In this document: positions 55,810 to 64,000 of the stretch, one piece after another | Layout: each line of letters opens with the position of its first letter | How positions within the stretch are numbered: the first letter of the stretch is position 1 | Assembly (NCBI RefSeq): GCF_900108245.1 | Contig: NZ_FNUY01000005.1 | Location: 248,001 to 312,000 of the forward strand | Direction: 5' to 3' | Origin: Allobosea lathyri | Lineage (GTDB): Bacteria; Pseudomonadota; Alphaproteobacteria; Rhizobiales; Beijerinckiaceae | DNA: 64,000 bases | The notes under the pieces: model-generated | Database searches by the model: none | What the model saw: the letters and a program-made list of their open reading frames with translations, nothing else | What the model was told of the DNA's origin: nothing | Translations under genes and position numbers: made by a program

Positions 55810-57711
55810 TTGGGCGGCGGCGGGAACGAGGACGGTGCGATCCGCCAGGAGCAGGCCCTTGCCGGCCTGCCCATCGAGATCGCTTTTCTCTGGCGGCACG
55901 GCATTGCTCCATCCGAACTCGCGGCCGCCGCCCGCCGCGCGATCCGGATCGGGTCCGAGCCCGCCCGCGAGCTCATGGCGCTCGGATCGATCGATGAGGC
56001 TGGCTTCTATCGCGCTCTTGCCGCCGAGCTCGGTGTTGCCTTTCACAAGGGCCCGCTGGCCTTGCGGCCAGGCGGAGAATATGGCGCCATTCTGCGTGCG
56101 GGGATGGCGCCAGTGCTGGAGCATCCGGACCTGGACTTCGCGTTGGCGCCGGAAGGTCCCGCGCTGCGCCGCCTTCTGGACTCGGGACTGCGAAACCGCC
56201 TCGACATCGCAGTCACGACGCCAACCGACTTCGCCGCCTGCCTTCGCGAGGCGAATTCCACGGGGCTGGCGCGCCACATTGCTGGGCTCGACCAGGCCGG
56301 GCTGGCACGCGACAGCGCCCGCACCGGCGCGACGCGGGGCCAACGCATCGCGCTTGGAGGCGGCACGGTCCTCTCGGCGCTTTGCGGCGTGATGGCGCCG
56401 CTCGAGGCGTTCTTTGCGCTGGCCACGCTGGTCGGTCCGCTTTTCCTCTGCGTGATCGTCCTGCGGCTGGCTGCGACCCTCGAAGAACCCGATGGCGAAC
56501 TCGCGAGCCATCGTCGCTGGCGCGTCGATGACAGCCGCCTTCCGGTCTATACCGTCGCCATCCCGCTCTTCCGGGAAGAGGCTGTGCTGCCCCAGATCGT
56601 GCAGTCCCTGACTGCGCTCGATTACCCGGCCGCCAAGCTCGACATCAAACTGCTGGTCGAGGCCGAAGATGCCGGCCTGCGCAATGCCCTGAGCCAGATC
56701 GTCCTGCCCGCACATTTCAGCGTCGTCATCGTGCCCGAAGGCCAGCCGCGTACCAAGCCCCGCGCGCTCAACCTCGCCTTGCTCGAGGCACGCGGTTCGC
56801 TCTTCACCATCTTCGACGCCGAGGACATTCCCGATCCCCGGCAATTGCGGCTGGCCGCCGCCCGTTTCCTGCGCGCGCCCGACGAGCTTGCCTGCCTGCA
56901 GGCGCGGCTCGTGATCGATAATGCCGGCGACGGGATTCTGCCGGCGTTGTTCGCTTTCGAATATGCCGGATTGTTCGATGTGCTGAACCCGGGCCTGCTG
57001 CGTTCGCAGCTGCCTATCATGCTGGGCGGGACCTCAAACCATTTTCGCACCAGCGTGCTCCGGGCGATCGGCGGCTGGGACGCCTGGAACGTCACCGAGG
57101 ATGCCGATCTGGGCGTGCGTCTCGCACGGGCCGGTTATCGTGTGGGCGACCTGCCGTCTAACACCTTCGAGGAAGCGCCGCTGTCCATGTCTGCATGGCG
57201 CAAGCAGCGTTCGCGCTGGATCAAGGGCTATATTCAGACGCTGGCGACGCATTCACGCGCGCCTGCCCGGCTGTTGCGCGAGGCCGGCCTGTCGGCGACG
57301 CTCGCCTTCACTGCGCAGGCGCTGGGAACCATCGTGGCTGCCCTGGGCTATCCGATCTTCGCGATCGCCGCCGTCTATGCCTGGAGCGGGGGGTCGCTGA
57401 TGACGCCCTCGGGCACGCTCCTCAGCCTGGTCACGACACTGGCGCTGACCATCGCGATACTCGGGATATTCGCGATGATCGCGCCGCCTGTCCTGGGCGC
57501 GCTCAGGCGCGGCTCGCCCAGGCTTCTCCTGCTGCTGCCAGCGCTGCCGCTCTACTATGGCCTCGTCTCGGTCGCGGCCTGGGTCGCCCTATACGAGTAT
57601 TTCACCCGTCCCTTCGTCTGGAACAAGACCACGCATGGGCTGGCGCGACAGCGCGGCGCCGGGCAAATCGCGTTCAAACCCGCGCGGAAAACCGCTCCAT
57701 CCAGGAGCTGA
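55810..57711 (+). CDS. Membrane glycosyltransferase family 2, with N-terminal T2SSE-like domain
   Basis: 633 aa, predicted TTG start at 55810; no convincing ATG lies nearby, so the exact start is uncertain. About residues 20-155 look like a type II secretion E N-terminal (MshEN) fold (IDEAGFYRALAAELGVAFHKGP, LRRLLDSGLRNRLDIAVTTPTDF). Then two helices (about 180-225), and a GT2 catalytic domain: YTVAIPLFREEAVLPQIVQSLTAL, TIFDAEDIPDP (DxD-like), GGTSNHFRTSVLRAIGGWDAWNVTEDADLGVRL (acceptor ED), RKQRSRWIKGYIQT (QxxRW-like). Four C-terminal helices follow. Resembles cellulose-synthase-like polysaccharide polymerases; product unknown. Confidence 0.85.
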   Translation: MGGGGNEDGAIRQEQALAGLPIEIAFLWRHGIAPSELAAAARRAIRIGSEPARELMALGSIDEAGFYRALAAELGVAFHKGPLALRPGGEYGAILRAGMAPVLEHPDLDFALAPEGPALRRLLDSGLRNRLDIAVTTPTDFAACLREANSTGLARHIAGLDQAGLARDSARTGATRGQRIALGGGTVLSALCGVMAPLEAFFALATLVGPLFLCVIVLRLAATLEEPDGELASHRRWRVDDSRLPVYTVAIPLFREEAVLPQIVQSLTALDYPAAKLDIKLLVEAEDAGLRNALSQIVLPAHFSVVIVPEGQPRTKPRALNLALLEARGSLFTIFDAEDIPDPRQLRLAAARFLRAPDELACLQARLVIDNAGDGILPALFAFEYAGLFDVLNPGLLRSQLPIMLGGTSNHFRTSVLRAIGGWDAWNVTEDADLGVRLARAGYRVGDLPSNTFEEAPLSMSAWRKQRSRWIKGYIQTLATHSRAPARLLREAGLSATLAFTAQALGTIVAALGYPIFAIAAVYAWSGGSLMTPSGTLLSLVTTLALTIAILGIFAMIAPPVLGALRRGSPRLLLLLPALPLYYGLVSVAAWVALYEYFTRPFVWNKTTHGLARQRGAGQIAFKPARKTAPSRS

Positions 57712-57737
57712 AGTCGTCTCCGGCGCCGGACGGCTGA

Positions 57738-58325
57738 TCAAAGATGCCGCAGCCACTCGGCAGCGGCCTCGGCCGGCGGCCGCTCGATATTGAAGGCGCC
57801 GATGAAGCTGCCATCCTTGCCCATCAGATAGACCAGCGCGGTATGGTCCATGGTGTAGTCGCCATCCTTCAGCGGCACTTTCTTCGAATAGGCGCGGTAG
57901 GCCTTGATCGTGGCATCGATCGCAGCGCGATCTCCGGTCAGGCCGACGATGCGCGGGTCGAAGGAGCCGAGATAGCTCTTCATCACCTCGGCCGTATCGC
58001 GCTCGGGATCGACGCTGACGAAGAGCGCGCGCAGCTTCTCGCCCTTCGGGCCGGCGGCACGCAGCGTCTCGGAAATCTCGAACAGCTTGGTCGGGCAGAT
58101 GTCGGGGCAATGGGTGAAGCCGAAGAACACCAGGAAGGGCGCTCCGCGCAGATCCTTTTCGGTCAGCGTCTTGCCGTCCTGAGTGGTGAGGGCGAAGGGG
58201 CCGCCGACGCTGGCCGTTCCGCTTTGTCCCTGCCGCGCGGGCGAGAAGGTGATGATCGCCGCGGCCGCAAGCGCGAGCGCACCGACAAGGAAGACGACGA
58301 AAGGCAGGACGAGGCGGCGGTTCAC
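57738..58325 (-). CDS. SCO1/SenC family copper chaperone
   Basis: 195 aa from the GTG at 58323-58325 (AGGATACC upstream); an ATG at 58422-58424 would overlap the upstream small gene by 53 bp. Membrane anchor about 1-30 (RRLVLPFVVFLVGALALAAAAIITF). Thioredoxin-like domain with Cu-binding CxxxC in GFTHCPDICPTKL and the distal His in MDHTALVYLM. SCO proteins insert copper into the CuA site of cytochrome c oxidase in the periplasm. A 58-aa membrane gene lies just upstream in the same direction. Confidence 0.92.
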   Translation of the reverse strand: MNRRLVLPFVVFLVGALALAAAAIITFSPARQGQSGTASVGGPFALTTQDGKTLTEKDLRGAPFLVFFGFTHCPDICPTKLFEISETLRAAGPKGEKLRALFVSVDPERDTAEVMKSYLGSFDPRIVGLTGDRAAIDATIKAYRAYSKKVPLKDGDYTMDHTALVYLMGKDGSFIGAFNIERPPAEAAAEWLRHL

Positions 58326-58371
58326 GGGACGGTATCCTGATTGGAGCTTGCGGCGCTGGGCGAGTGTCGCT

Positions 58372-58548
58372 TCAGAAACAGGCGACGATGCTGGCGATGA
58401 GGCCATCGGTGAAAAGCCGGTCACCCTCGCGCCACCAGAGCAGCAGCCCGGTCAGGAGAAGGGCAAACGCTCCTCCCGCGAGCAACATGATGCCCATCCG
58501 CGACGGCGGGGCGGCATCGGGCTCGCTGCTGTGGTCGGCCTGCGTCAT
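58372..58548 (-). CDS. Small single-span membrane protein upstream of SCO1
   Basis: 58 aa from ATG 58546-58548. Hydrophilic N-terminus (TQADHSSEPDAAPPSRMG), one helix IMLLAGGAFALLLTGLLLWW, then REGDRLFTDGLIASIVACF, which is partly hydrophobic and may be a second span. No family recognised. Its stop is 46 bp before the chosen SCO start, so they form a probable two-gene operon. A role in cytochrome oxidase assembly is suggested only by position. Confidence 0.6.
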   Translation of the reverse strand: MTQADHSSEPDAAPPSRMGIMLLAGGAFALLLTGLLLWWREGDRLFTDGLIASIVACF

Positions 58549-58768
58549 GGCGGAACCATAGCTCCACGCGCTCGCCGCCGGAAGCGGCTTCCGTGACGCA
58601 GGGTCGGCGCGCCAATTTTTCAGGAAATAGGAATGCACGGCGATTAAACGCCCGATCGCGGTCTCATCGGTTGATGGGCAGCCGCGGATCATCTACCCGA
58701 AGCATCGCGCGATACCAGCGGGAACGCGCGCAATGCCATTGGGGCTGTTCTGGGGCTAGCAGCATTCG

Positions 58769-59977
58769 ATGCCGATCGAGCGTTTCGACACTGTCATCCT
58801 GGGAGCCGGTGCTGCGGGCATGATGTGCGCGATCCATGCCGCATCGCGCGGTGGCCGCGTTCTCATCGTCGATCACGCCAAGGCACCCGGCGAAAAAATC
58901 CGCATTTCCGGCGGGGGCCGCTGCAACTTCACCAATATCGGAACGAGCGCGCGCAATTTCCTGTCGGACAATCCGCATTTCGCAAAATCTGCGCTTGGCC
59001 GATACACCCAGCATGATTTCGTCGCCCTGGTCGAAAAGCACGGCATTGCCTATCACGAGAAAACGCTCGGGCAGCTTTTCTGCGATGAGTCCGCCAAGGA
59101 CATCATCGCCATGCTGCTGGACGAGATGGCGCGTGCGGCCTGCGAATTGCGCCTGGGAACGACGCTGGAAAGCCTTGAGCGGGTTGATGATGGCTTTGCG
59201 ATCACGCTTGGCGGCGATGGCGCTGCAGGAATTCGGTGCCGGCAGTTCGTCGTTGCGTCCGGAGGAAAATCCATCCCGAAAATGGGGGCATCCAGCCTTG
59301 GTTATCAGATCGCCGGCCAGTTTGGCCTGGCGGTGACGGAAACACGCCCGGCTCTGGTGCCGCTGGCATTCGGTGAAGACGTTCTTGCCGGGTTTCGCGA
59401 GATCGCCGGCGTCGCCGCAGATGCGCGGGTCTCCTGCGGCAAGACCTCATTCGAAGAGGCGCTGCTGTTCACGCATCGCGGGCTTTCCGGTCCTGCGATT
59501 CTGCAGATTTCATCCTATTGGCGCGAGAAAGCCCCGCTCAGGATCGCTTTTCTGCCCAGCCATGATGTTTTCGCCGACTTGCGTGCCTCCAGGCAGGAAA
59601 ATGGCCGCAGAAGCATCGCCAACACGCTTGGCGATATCCTGCCGAAGCGATTGGCGACTTATCTTGCAGATGCCCATGGTTGGGCGGGTCCCATCGGCGA
59701 CGCCAGCGACAAGAAGCTCGCGGCGATCGCAGCAATCATTCAGGGCTGGGACGTATTGCCCATCGGATCGGAAGGGTACCGGACCGCGGAAGTGACGCTC
59801 GGTGGCGTCGATACGTCCGGCCTGAACTCACGGACGATGGAATCAAGGGCAGTCGACGGCCTGTATTTCATCGGCGAAGTCGTCGACGTAACCGGCTGGC
59901 TTGGCGGCTACAACTTCCAATGGGCCTGGTCATCGGGCTGGGCGGCAGGAACCGCCATCGCGGAACGCACCGCCTGA
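58769..59977 (+). CDS. BaiN/HI0933-family flavoprotein (NAD(P)/FAD-dependent oxidoreductase)
   Basis: 402 aa. FAD-binding GAGAAGMMCAIHAASRGGRVLIVDHA, then the family signature PGEKIRISGGGRCNFTN, the middle region PKMGASSLGYQIAGQFGLAVTETRPALVPLAF and C-terminal LYFIGEVVDVTGWLGGYNFQWAWSSGWAAGTAIA. This is the HI0933/BaiN/RdsA group, long annotated as a hypothetical flavoprotein; reported members reduce bile-acid intermediates or aid riboflavin-linked reactions. The substrate is unknown here. Upstream 220 bp contains no other gene. Confidence 0.88.
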   Translation: MPIERFDTVILGAGAAGMMCAIHAASRGGRVLIVDHAKAPGEKIRISGGGRCNFTNIGTSARNFLSDNPHFAKSALGRYTQHDFVALVEKHGIAYHEKTLGQLFCDESAKDIIAMLLDEMARAACELRLGTTLESLERVDDGFAITLGGDGAAGIRCRQFVVASGGKSIPKMGASSLGYQIAGQFGLAVTETRPALVPLAFGEDVLAGFREIAGVAADARVSCGKTSFEEALLFTHRGLSGPAILQISSYWREKAPLRIAFLPSHDVFADLRASRQENGRRSIANTLGDILPKRLATYLADAHGWAGPIGDASDKKLAAIAAIIQGWDVLPIGSEGYRTAEVTLGGVDTSGLNSRTMESRAVDGLYFIGEVVDVTGWLGGYNFQWAWSSGWAAGTAIAERTA

Positions 59978-60006
59978 TAGGCTGAGCCGATTGCTGTCAG
60001 AGGATT

Positions 60007-60081
60007 TGGAGCGGGCGATCGGGATCGAACCGACGACATTCAGCTTGGGAAGCTGACGTTCTACCACTGAACTACGCCCGC
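60007..60081 (-). tRNA. tRNA-Gly (anticodon CCC)
   Basis: Reading the minus strand: acceptor GCGGGCG/CGCCCGC, D arm with GTTCAGTGGTAGAAC, anticodon stem TCAGC/GCTGA with loop TTCCCAA giving anticodon CCC, T arm GTCGG TTCGATC CCGAT, discriminator T and encoded CCA at 60007-60009. Decodes GGG. Confidence 0.93.
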
Positions 60082-60159
60082 ATGCACCCTCGCGCCGAAG
60101 TGCCGCGCGCCGGGAGGCAGGCGTTCATAGCGGCTTCGGGAGCGGGTGTCATCCGGGAA

Positions 60160-60285
60160 TCACGCGTCGGGGCGCGGGTTTCGGTCCGGCTGCTCGTCAG
60201 CCCTCGTTGCCCAGCGGACCACGGCGAGATAGCCAACGATCAGGACGGGAACGGCTACGATGCCGGCATAGTGAAATAGGGTCAT
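60160..60285 (-). CDS. Possible small membrane peptide
   Basis: 41-aa open frame, ATG at 60283-60285 and TGA at 60160-60162. One clear helix (YAGIVAVPVLIVGYLAVVRWA) preceded by TLFH and followed by a charged tail (ATRADEQPDRNPRPDA), the usual shape of a single-span peptide. The RBS is weak (CAGGG about 15 nt upstream) and two small palindromes lie just upstream (GGTCATG..CATGACC near 60281-60301). Nothing else fills this gap, which supports it slightly. Confidence 0.4.
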   Translation of the reverse strand: MTLFHYAGIVAVPVLIVGYLAVVRWATRADEQPDRNPRPDA

Positions 60286-60341
60286 GCTGCGATCATGACC
60301 CTGCATTGCAGTGCAATAATGGCGACGAAAAAGGCGTCGGC

Positions 60342-61430
60342 TCAGTCGTGGAAATGCTTCGAGAGCTTGAGCGCCTGGCCCTGATAGTTCGACTTCAAGC
60401 CGGCGCCATAGAGTGCGTCGGGCCGGGCCGCCATCGCCTCATAGACCAGCCGGCCGACGATCTGGCCGTCCTCGATGATGAAGGGCACATCGCGCGAGCG
60501 TACTTCGAGGACGGCGCGCGCGCCCTGCCCGCCGGCCGCGCCATGGCCGAAGCCAGGATCGAAGAAGCCGGCATAATGCACCCGGAACTCGCCGACGAGG
60601 GCATCGAACGGCGTCATCTCGGCGGCGAAATCCGGCGGCACATGCACGGCTTCCTTGGAGGCGAGGATATAGAACTGGTCGGGATCGAGGATCAGCGCGC
60701 GCGAGCCGTCGGACGGGATCGGCTCCCAGAAATCGGCGGCACGATAGGCGCCGACCCGGTCGACATCGATCAGCGCCGTATGATGCTTGCCGCGATAGCC
60801 GATCAGCCCGTCGAAACCGGAGAGGTCGACACTGACGGCAACGCCACCCTGGAAGGACGGCTCGGCCGCGCTGACCAGGGTCTCGCGCAGATGCAATTCG
60901 CCCAGCGTCCTGTCGTCGAGCTTGCTCTCGCCGGCGCGGAAACGGATCTGCGACAGCCGCGAGCCCGAGCGAACCAGCACCGGGAAGGTGCGCGGCGAGA
61001 TCTCGATGAAGAGCGGTCCCTCATAACCGTCCTCGACAAGGTCGAACTCGCGGGCACGGTCAGTGATGACGCGGGTGAAGACGTCGAGCCGTCCGGTCGA
61101 GCTCTTCGGATTCGCGGCGGCGCGCAAGCCCTTGGGCATCGCCAGGCCTTCCATCAGCTCCGCGACATAAACGCAGCCGGTTTCAAGCACGGCACCGCGT
61201 GTCAGGTCGATCTCGTGCAGGGCCAGATGATCGAGCCGGTGCTTCACCGTGCGATCGGGGCCGGGCAGGAAGCTCGCGCGGACGCGGTAAGCGCGGTCGC
61301 CAAGGCGCAGGTCGAGGCTCGCCGGCTGGATCTGGCCATCGGCCGGCGGCTGGGCGAGCCTGATCGCGCCCTGCTCGATGAAGGCGCGAATGCTACTGTC
61401 GGGCTGAATGCCGGGCTGGAAGGTCAGCAT
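60342..61430 (-). CDS. 2'-deoxycytidine 5'-triphosphate deaminase (long alphaproteobacterial form)
   Basis: 362 aa, about twice the length of E. coli Dcd, as expected for the alphaproteobacterial DCD family (two dUTPase-fold modules in one chain). Visible: IQPASLDLRLGDRAYRVRASFLPG, MPKGLRAAANPKSSTGRLDVFTRVITD (S-R-region of the first module), FIEISPRTFPVLVRSGSRLSQIRFR, and in the second module FAAEMTPFDALVGEFRVHYAGFFDPGFGHG, SRDVPFIIEDGQIVGRLVYE. It deaminates dCTP to dUTP for the dut (4844) dUMP route to dTMP. Confidence 0.88.
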   Translation of the reverse strand: MLTFQPGIQPDSSIRAFIEQGAIRLAQPPADGQIQPASLDLRLGDRAYRVRASFLPGPDRTVKHRLDHLALHEIDLTRGAVLETGCVYVAELMEGLAMPKGLRAAANPKSSTGRLDVFTRVITDRAREFDLVEDGYEGPLFIEISPRTFPVLVRSGSRLSQIRFRAGESKLDDRTLGELHLRETLVSAAEPSFQGGVAVSVDLSGFDGLIGYRGKHHTALIDVDRVGAYRAADFWEPIPSDGSRALILDPDQFYILASKEAVHVPPDFAAEMTPFDALVGEFRVHYAGFFDPGFGHGAAGGQGARAVLEVRSRDVPFIIEDGQIVGRLVYEAMAARPDALYGAGLKSNYQGQALKLSKHFHD

Positions 61431-61687
61431 GCTATGTCCGGAGGCGATCGGTTACTGCTAGCGAAACGCGGAGCAAAGGCCAAGCATGGCCGCCATGCGC
61501 AAGGGCTGGAACACGCAGTTGTCCACGCGAGAATCAGGCTTTTGCCGGTCACGCGGGGCTGTCACTGCGCAGGGATCGGGGCAGCGAACACCCGCTTCGG
61601 CATTGACGCTGACGGCTGCCGGCTCATAACAAAGCTGCCACGTGGCATGGCAGCCGGAGCGGGCGCGTCAGGGATGGAGCCGTCGCG

Positions 61688-62080
61688 ATGTATCAAGCGG
61701 AAACGCATGGCGTACGCGTGACGGCCGTGCCGAGCTTCATGGAGGGTGAATCCTCACATGAACAGGGTCGCTATTTCTGGTCCTACACCATCGAGATCGT
61801 GAACCTCTCGCTCCAGACCGTGCAGTTGATGTCCCGACACTGGTTCATCACCGATGGACGTGGCGAGGTGCATCAGGTGCGTGGCGAAGGTGTCATCGGC
61901 CAGCAGCCGGTGCTCAGGCCAGGCGAGAGCTTCAGCTATACATCCGGCTGCCCGCTGATGACGCCGGACGGCTCGATGCGCGGCTTCTATGCCATGCTTG
62001 GCGAGAAGGGCGAGATCTTCGATGTCGAGGTGCCGCTGTTCCCGCTCGATTCCCCTTATGTGAAGAAGGTCCTGCATTGA
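61688..62080 (+). CDS. apaG: ApaG (Co2+/Mg2+ efflux-associated) protein
   Basis: 130 aa, single fibronectin-III/immunoglobulin-like beta domain. ApaG motifs: RYFWSYTIEIVNLSLQTVQLMSRHWFITDGRGEVHQVRGEGVIGQQPVLRPGESFSYTSGCPL, then MRGFYAMLGEKGEIFDVEVPLFPLDSPY. The family is linked genetically to Co2+ resistance and Mg2+ efflux, and the same fold is the domain of F-box proteins; its precise role is unresolved. It overlaps argE by 4 bp. Confidence 0.93.
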   Translation: MYQAETHGVRVTAVPSFMEGESSHEQGRYFWSYTIEIVNLSLQTVQLMSRHWFITDGRGEVHQVRGEGVIGQQPVLRPGESFSYTSGCPLMTPDGSMRGFYAMLGEKGEIFDVEVPLFPLDSPYVKKVLH

Positions 62081-63255
62081 CTGCCTCCTCCCCGTCAGCC
62101 GGGCAGCGCTACGCGCCGCTCGACATGCTCGCCCGTCTCGTTGCTTTCGACACGGTCAGCCATAAATCCAATCTGGAGCTGATCGCCTTCGTCGAGGACT
62201 ATCTCGCCGGCTGGGGCGTGGCCTCCATCCGCATCCCCAATGCGGCCGGCGACAAGGCGGCGCTCTTCGCGACGATCGGGCCGTCGGATCGCGGCGGGAT
62301 CGTGCTGTCGGGACATACCGACGTCGTTCCGGTCGAGGGCCAGAGCTGGAGCCGCGATCCGTTCACGCTGCATATTGCAGACGGGCGCGCCTATGGTCGC
62401 GGCGCCGTCGATATGAAGGGTTTTATCGCGCTCGCGCTGGCGCTCGTGCCGGATTTCCTCGCAGCCGAGCTGAAAACGCCGATCCACCTCTTCCTGTCCT
62501 ATGATGAGGAGGTCACTTGCCTCGGCGTGGTCGACGGCATCGCGCGCATGGGCAAGGACTTGCCGCGCCCGCGCGCCGTCATCGTCGGCGAGCCGACCTC
62601 GCTCGAGCTTGCTGACGCGCATAAGGGCATCCGCACCTTCTTCACGACGATCACCGGCTTCGCGGCGCATTCCTCAAAACCGCATCTGGGCGCCAGCGCG
62701 GTGCATGCGGGCGTGCGGCTGGCGGCCGGGCTGGTCGGTATCGCCGACGAGCGCGAAGAGCAGCTCGATCCGAGCGGGCGCTTCGACCCGCCTTACGACA
62801 CCGTCCATGTCGGAAAATTCCATGGCGGCATCGCCCGCAACATCCTGGCGGATCGATGCGAATTGTCCTGGGAGGTCCGCACCTTGCCGGGCTCGAATCC
62901 CGAGGATGTGCCCGCGCGCTTTGCCACGCTATCGGACGAGGTCCTTGCCCGGATGCGCAAGACCGCGCCGTCCTCCACGATCCAGACCGTGATGAGCTCG
63001 GATGTTCCCGGCCTCGCGCCCGATCCGGGTTCGGAAGCCGAGACGCTGGTAATGCGCCTCGCCGGCAAGAACAGCACCATCGCGGTCGCCTATGCGACCG
63101 AGGCCGGGCATTTCCAGCGGGCCGGACTGCCCACCATCGTCTGCGGACCCGGCTCGATCGATCAGGCGCATCAGCCCGACGAATACATCACGCTGGAACA
63201 GTTCGCGGCCGGCGAGGCTTTTATGCGCCGGCTGATGGCGGAGTGCCGGGCTTAG
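62077..63255 (+). CDS. argE: Acetylornithine deacetylase
   Basis: 392 aa; TTG start at 62077 overlapping the apaG stop (TTGA), so translation is coupled; a downstream ATG at 62125 is the alternative. M20 zinc amidohydrolase: metal-binding GIVLSGHTDVVPVEGQSWSRDPF, GRGAVDMKGFIALAL, catalytic Glu in LSYDEEVTCLGVVDG, VGEPTSLELADAHKGIR, dimerisation domain about 180-290, and GHFQRAGLPTIVCGPGSIDQAHQPDEYI with the last His. Converts N-acetylornithine to ornithine; succinyl-diaminopimelate desuccinylase is the close alternative, but the layout best matches ArgE. Confidence 0.9.
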   Translation: MTASSPSAGQRYAPLDMLARLVAFDTVSHKSNLELIAFVEDYLAGWGVASIRIPNAAGDKAALFATIGPSDRGGIVLSGHTDVVPVEGQSWSRDPFTLHIADGRAYGRGAVDMKGFIALALALVPDFLAAELKTPIHLFLSYDEEVTCLGVVDGIARMGKDLPRPRAVIVGEPTSLELADAHKGIRTFFTTITGFAAHSSKPHLGASAVHAGVRLAAGLVGIADEREEQLDPSGRFDPPYDTVHVGKFHGGIARNILADRCELSWEVRTLPGSNPEDVPARFATLSDEVLARMRKTAPSSTIQTVMSSDVPGLAPDPGSEAETLVMRLAGKNSTIAVAYATEAGHFQRAGLPTIVCGPGSIDQAHQPDEYITLEQFAAGEAFMRRLMAECRA

Positions 63256-63278
63256 AGCACGTCTGAAGGAGGCGCGAG

Positions 63279-63304
63279 AGTGGCCCTCTCCGTAGAGGGC
63301 TACT
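63279..63304. terminator. Bidirectional intrinsic terminator between argE and hslO
   Basis: Stem AGTGGCCCTCT-ccgt-AGAGGGCTACT with T-rich flank TACTTTC on the plus strand, in the convergent gap (64 bp). Confidence 0.65.
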
Positions 63305-63319
63305 TTCGGTGCCCGAGCT

Positions 63320-64000
63320 TTATTCCGCCGCCAAGCCGTCCTCGACTTCCGACGCCTCGAACACGTAGCGCCGCGAGCAGAACTCGCAGGTGACGCCGAG
63401 CGTGCCGTCATCGGCGACCATCGCCTTGCGGTCCTCGGAGGAGAAGCCGCGCAGCATGCCGAGCACGCGCTCGCGCGAGCAGCGGCAGGCCTCCTGCACC
63501 AGCACCGGCTCGAACACCCGCGCGCCGCGCTCGTGGAAGAGCCGGTACAGCAGACGCTCGCTTTCGAGCAGCGGGTCGAGCAGTTCGTGGTCCTCGACGG
63601 TCTCGACCAGCGAGCGGGCTTCCGCCCAGGCATCGTCGCTGATGCCGTCGGGATCGGTATTCGCCATGATCTCATGGCCCTGGGGCGCATCGCCGGGATG
63701 CAGGTCGGCGGCACGCAGCCGATCGATCGAATGCGGCATGAACTGCACGAGCAGGCCGCCCGCGCGCCATTGCCGGCCCTCGCCTGTAACGATCGAGCCG
63801 ACGCTGAGCCGAATGCGGCTTGGAATCTGTTCGGACTGGCGGAAATACTGATGCGCCGCCTCTTCCAGGCCCTGGCGGGTTAGCGCCACCACGCCCTGAT
63901 AGCGCGACGCCTGCGAACCCTGATCGACGGTCATGGCAAGATGGCCCTCGCCCAGCAGCTCGCCGGTGCTCAGCGCGCCCGAAGCCATGGCGTCGTCGAA
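63320..64000 (-). CDS. hslO: Hsp33 family redox-regulated chaperone, N-terminus cut by window edge
   Basis: The frame is open to the window end, covering about 226 C-terminal residues of an approximately 330-aa protein. Hsp33 core: HLAMTVDQGSQASRYQGVVAL, AAHQYFRQSEQIPSRIRLSVGSI, GGLLVQFMP. The redox switch is complete: CRCSRERVLGMLRGF and CEFCSRRYVF give the four zinc cysteines (C-x-C and C-x-x-C). Oxidative stress oxidises them and activates the chaperone. Convergent with argE. Confidence 0.93.
   Translation of the reverse strand, partial: FDDAMASGALSTGELLGEGHLAMTVDQGSQASRYQGVVALTRQGLEEAAHQYFRQSEQIPSRIRLSVGSIVTGEGRQWRAGGLLVQFMPHSIDRLRAADLHPGDAPQGHEIMANTDPDGISDDAWAEARSLVETVEDHELLDPLLESERLLYRLFHERGARVFEPVLVQEACRCSRERVLGMLRGFSSEDRKAMVADDGTLGVTCEFCSRRYVFEASEVEDGLAAE

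Noticed and set aside
60082-60279. 65-codon plus-strand frame after the tRNA
   Set aside because: It lacks an RBS and is antisense to a better small membrane-peptide candidate.

Overview
The window is high-GC DNA in which almost every base belongs to a compact chromosomal housekeeping gene. Gene content and order (mutM, ubiE-ubiB, coaBC-dut, rpsT, dnaA, dnaN, recF, gyrB), the alphaproteobacterial NepR/EcfG/PhyR module, the long dCTP deaminase and dispersed palindromic repeats point to an alphaproteobacterium of the Hyphomicrobiales (Rhizobiales). A Bosea-like genus is my guess from overall feel only. There is no prophage, transposase, CRISPR array or plasmid signature.

Layout. 1-6.6 kb: end of a YihY-type membrane protein, a DAO-type flavoprotein, a two-domain VOC protein, then a tight minus-strand operon coaBC-dut-rrf2-cysK-GNAT. 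6.7-10.8 kb: AMP nucleosidase, and a five-gene ArsR-led operon of VOC/SRPBCC/DUF1579 proteins. 11-17.2 kb: ubiE-ubiB, divergent mutM, an enoyl-CoA hydratase, a PLP ammonia-lyase and rpsT. 17.2-26.4 kb: replication and repair block dnaA, dnaN, recF, recQ, gyrB. 26.5-31.5 kb: EamA transporter, glutaminase, diguanylate cyclase, PmtA-like methyltransferase, Crp/Fnr regulator.

31.6-44.7 kb is the most interesting part: a general-stress-response (GSR) island. It holds the core regulators nepR-ecfG-kinase and divergent phyR, a second HWE/HisKA_2 kinase and a single-domain response regulator, and a set of envelope or small unknown genes. Reading the intergenic DNA by eye I find nine exact copies of the EcfG promoter pattern GGAAC-N16/17-CGTT here, plus a tenth with the GTT core in front of nepR. 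They sit before a BacA/SbmA-like ABC transporter, a 97-aa exported protein, a possible small RNA or attenuated leader ahead of a transglutaminase, a 54-aa membrane peptide with an extensin-like protein, a divergent pair (100-aa repeat protein and DUF992), the response regulator, a DUF883-membrane protein pair and an AI-2E family transporter. Regulators and regulon are thus clustered, and several members have no known function.

44.7-64 kb: polA, aldo/keto reductase, typA, a TAXI-type binding protein without its permease, trpF-trpB without trpA, a SIMPL protein, a membrane glycosyltransferase, SCO1 with a small membrane partner, a BaiN-type flavoprotein, tRNA-Gly(CCC), dCTP deaminase, apaG-argE and the C-terminal part of hslO, which is cut by the window end.

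Starts were chosen by ribosome-binding sites, overlaps and family length, and are flagged where uncertain. No database search was possible; family names come from recognising motifs.
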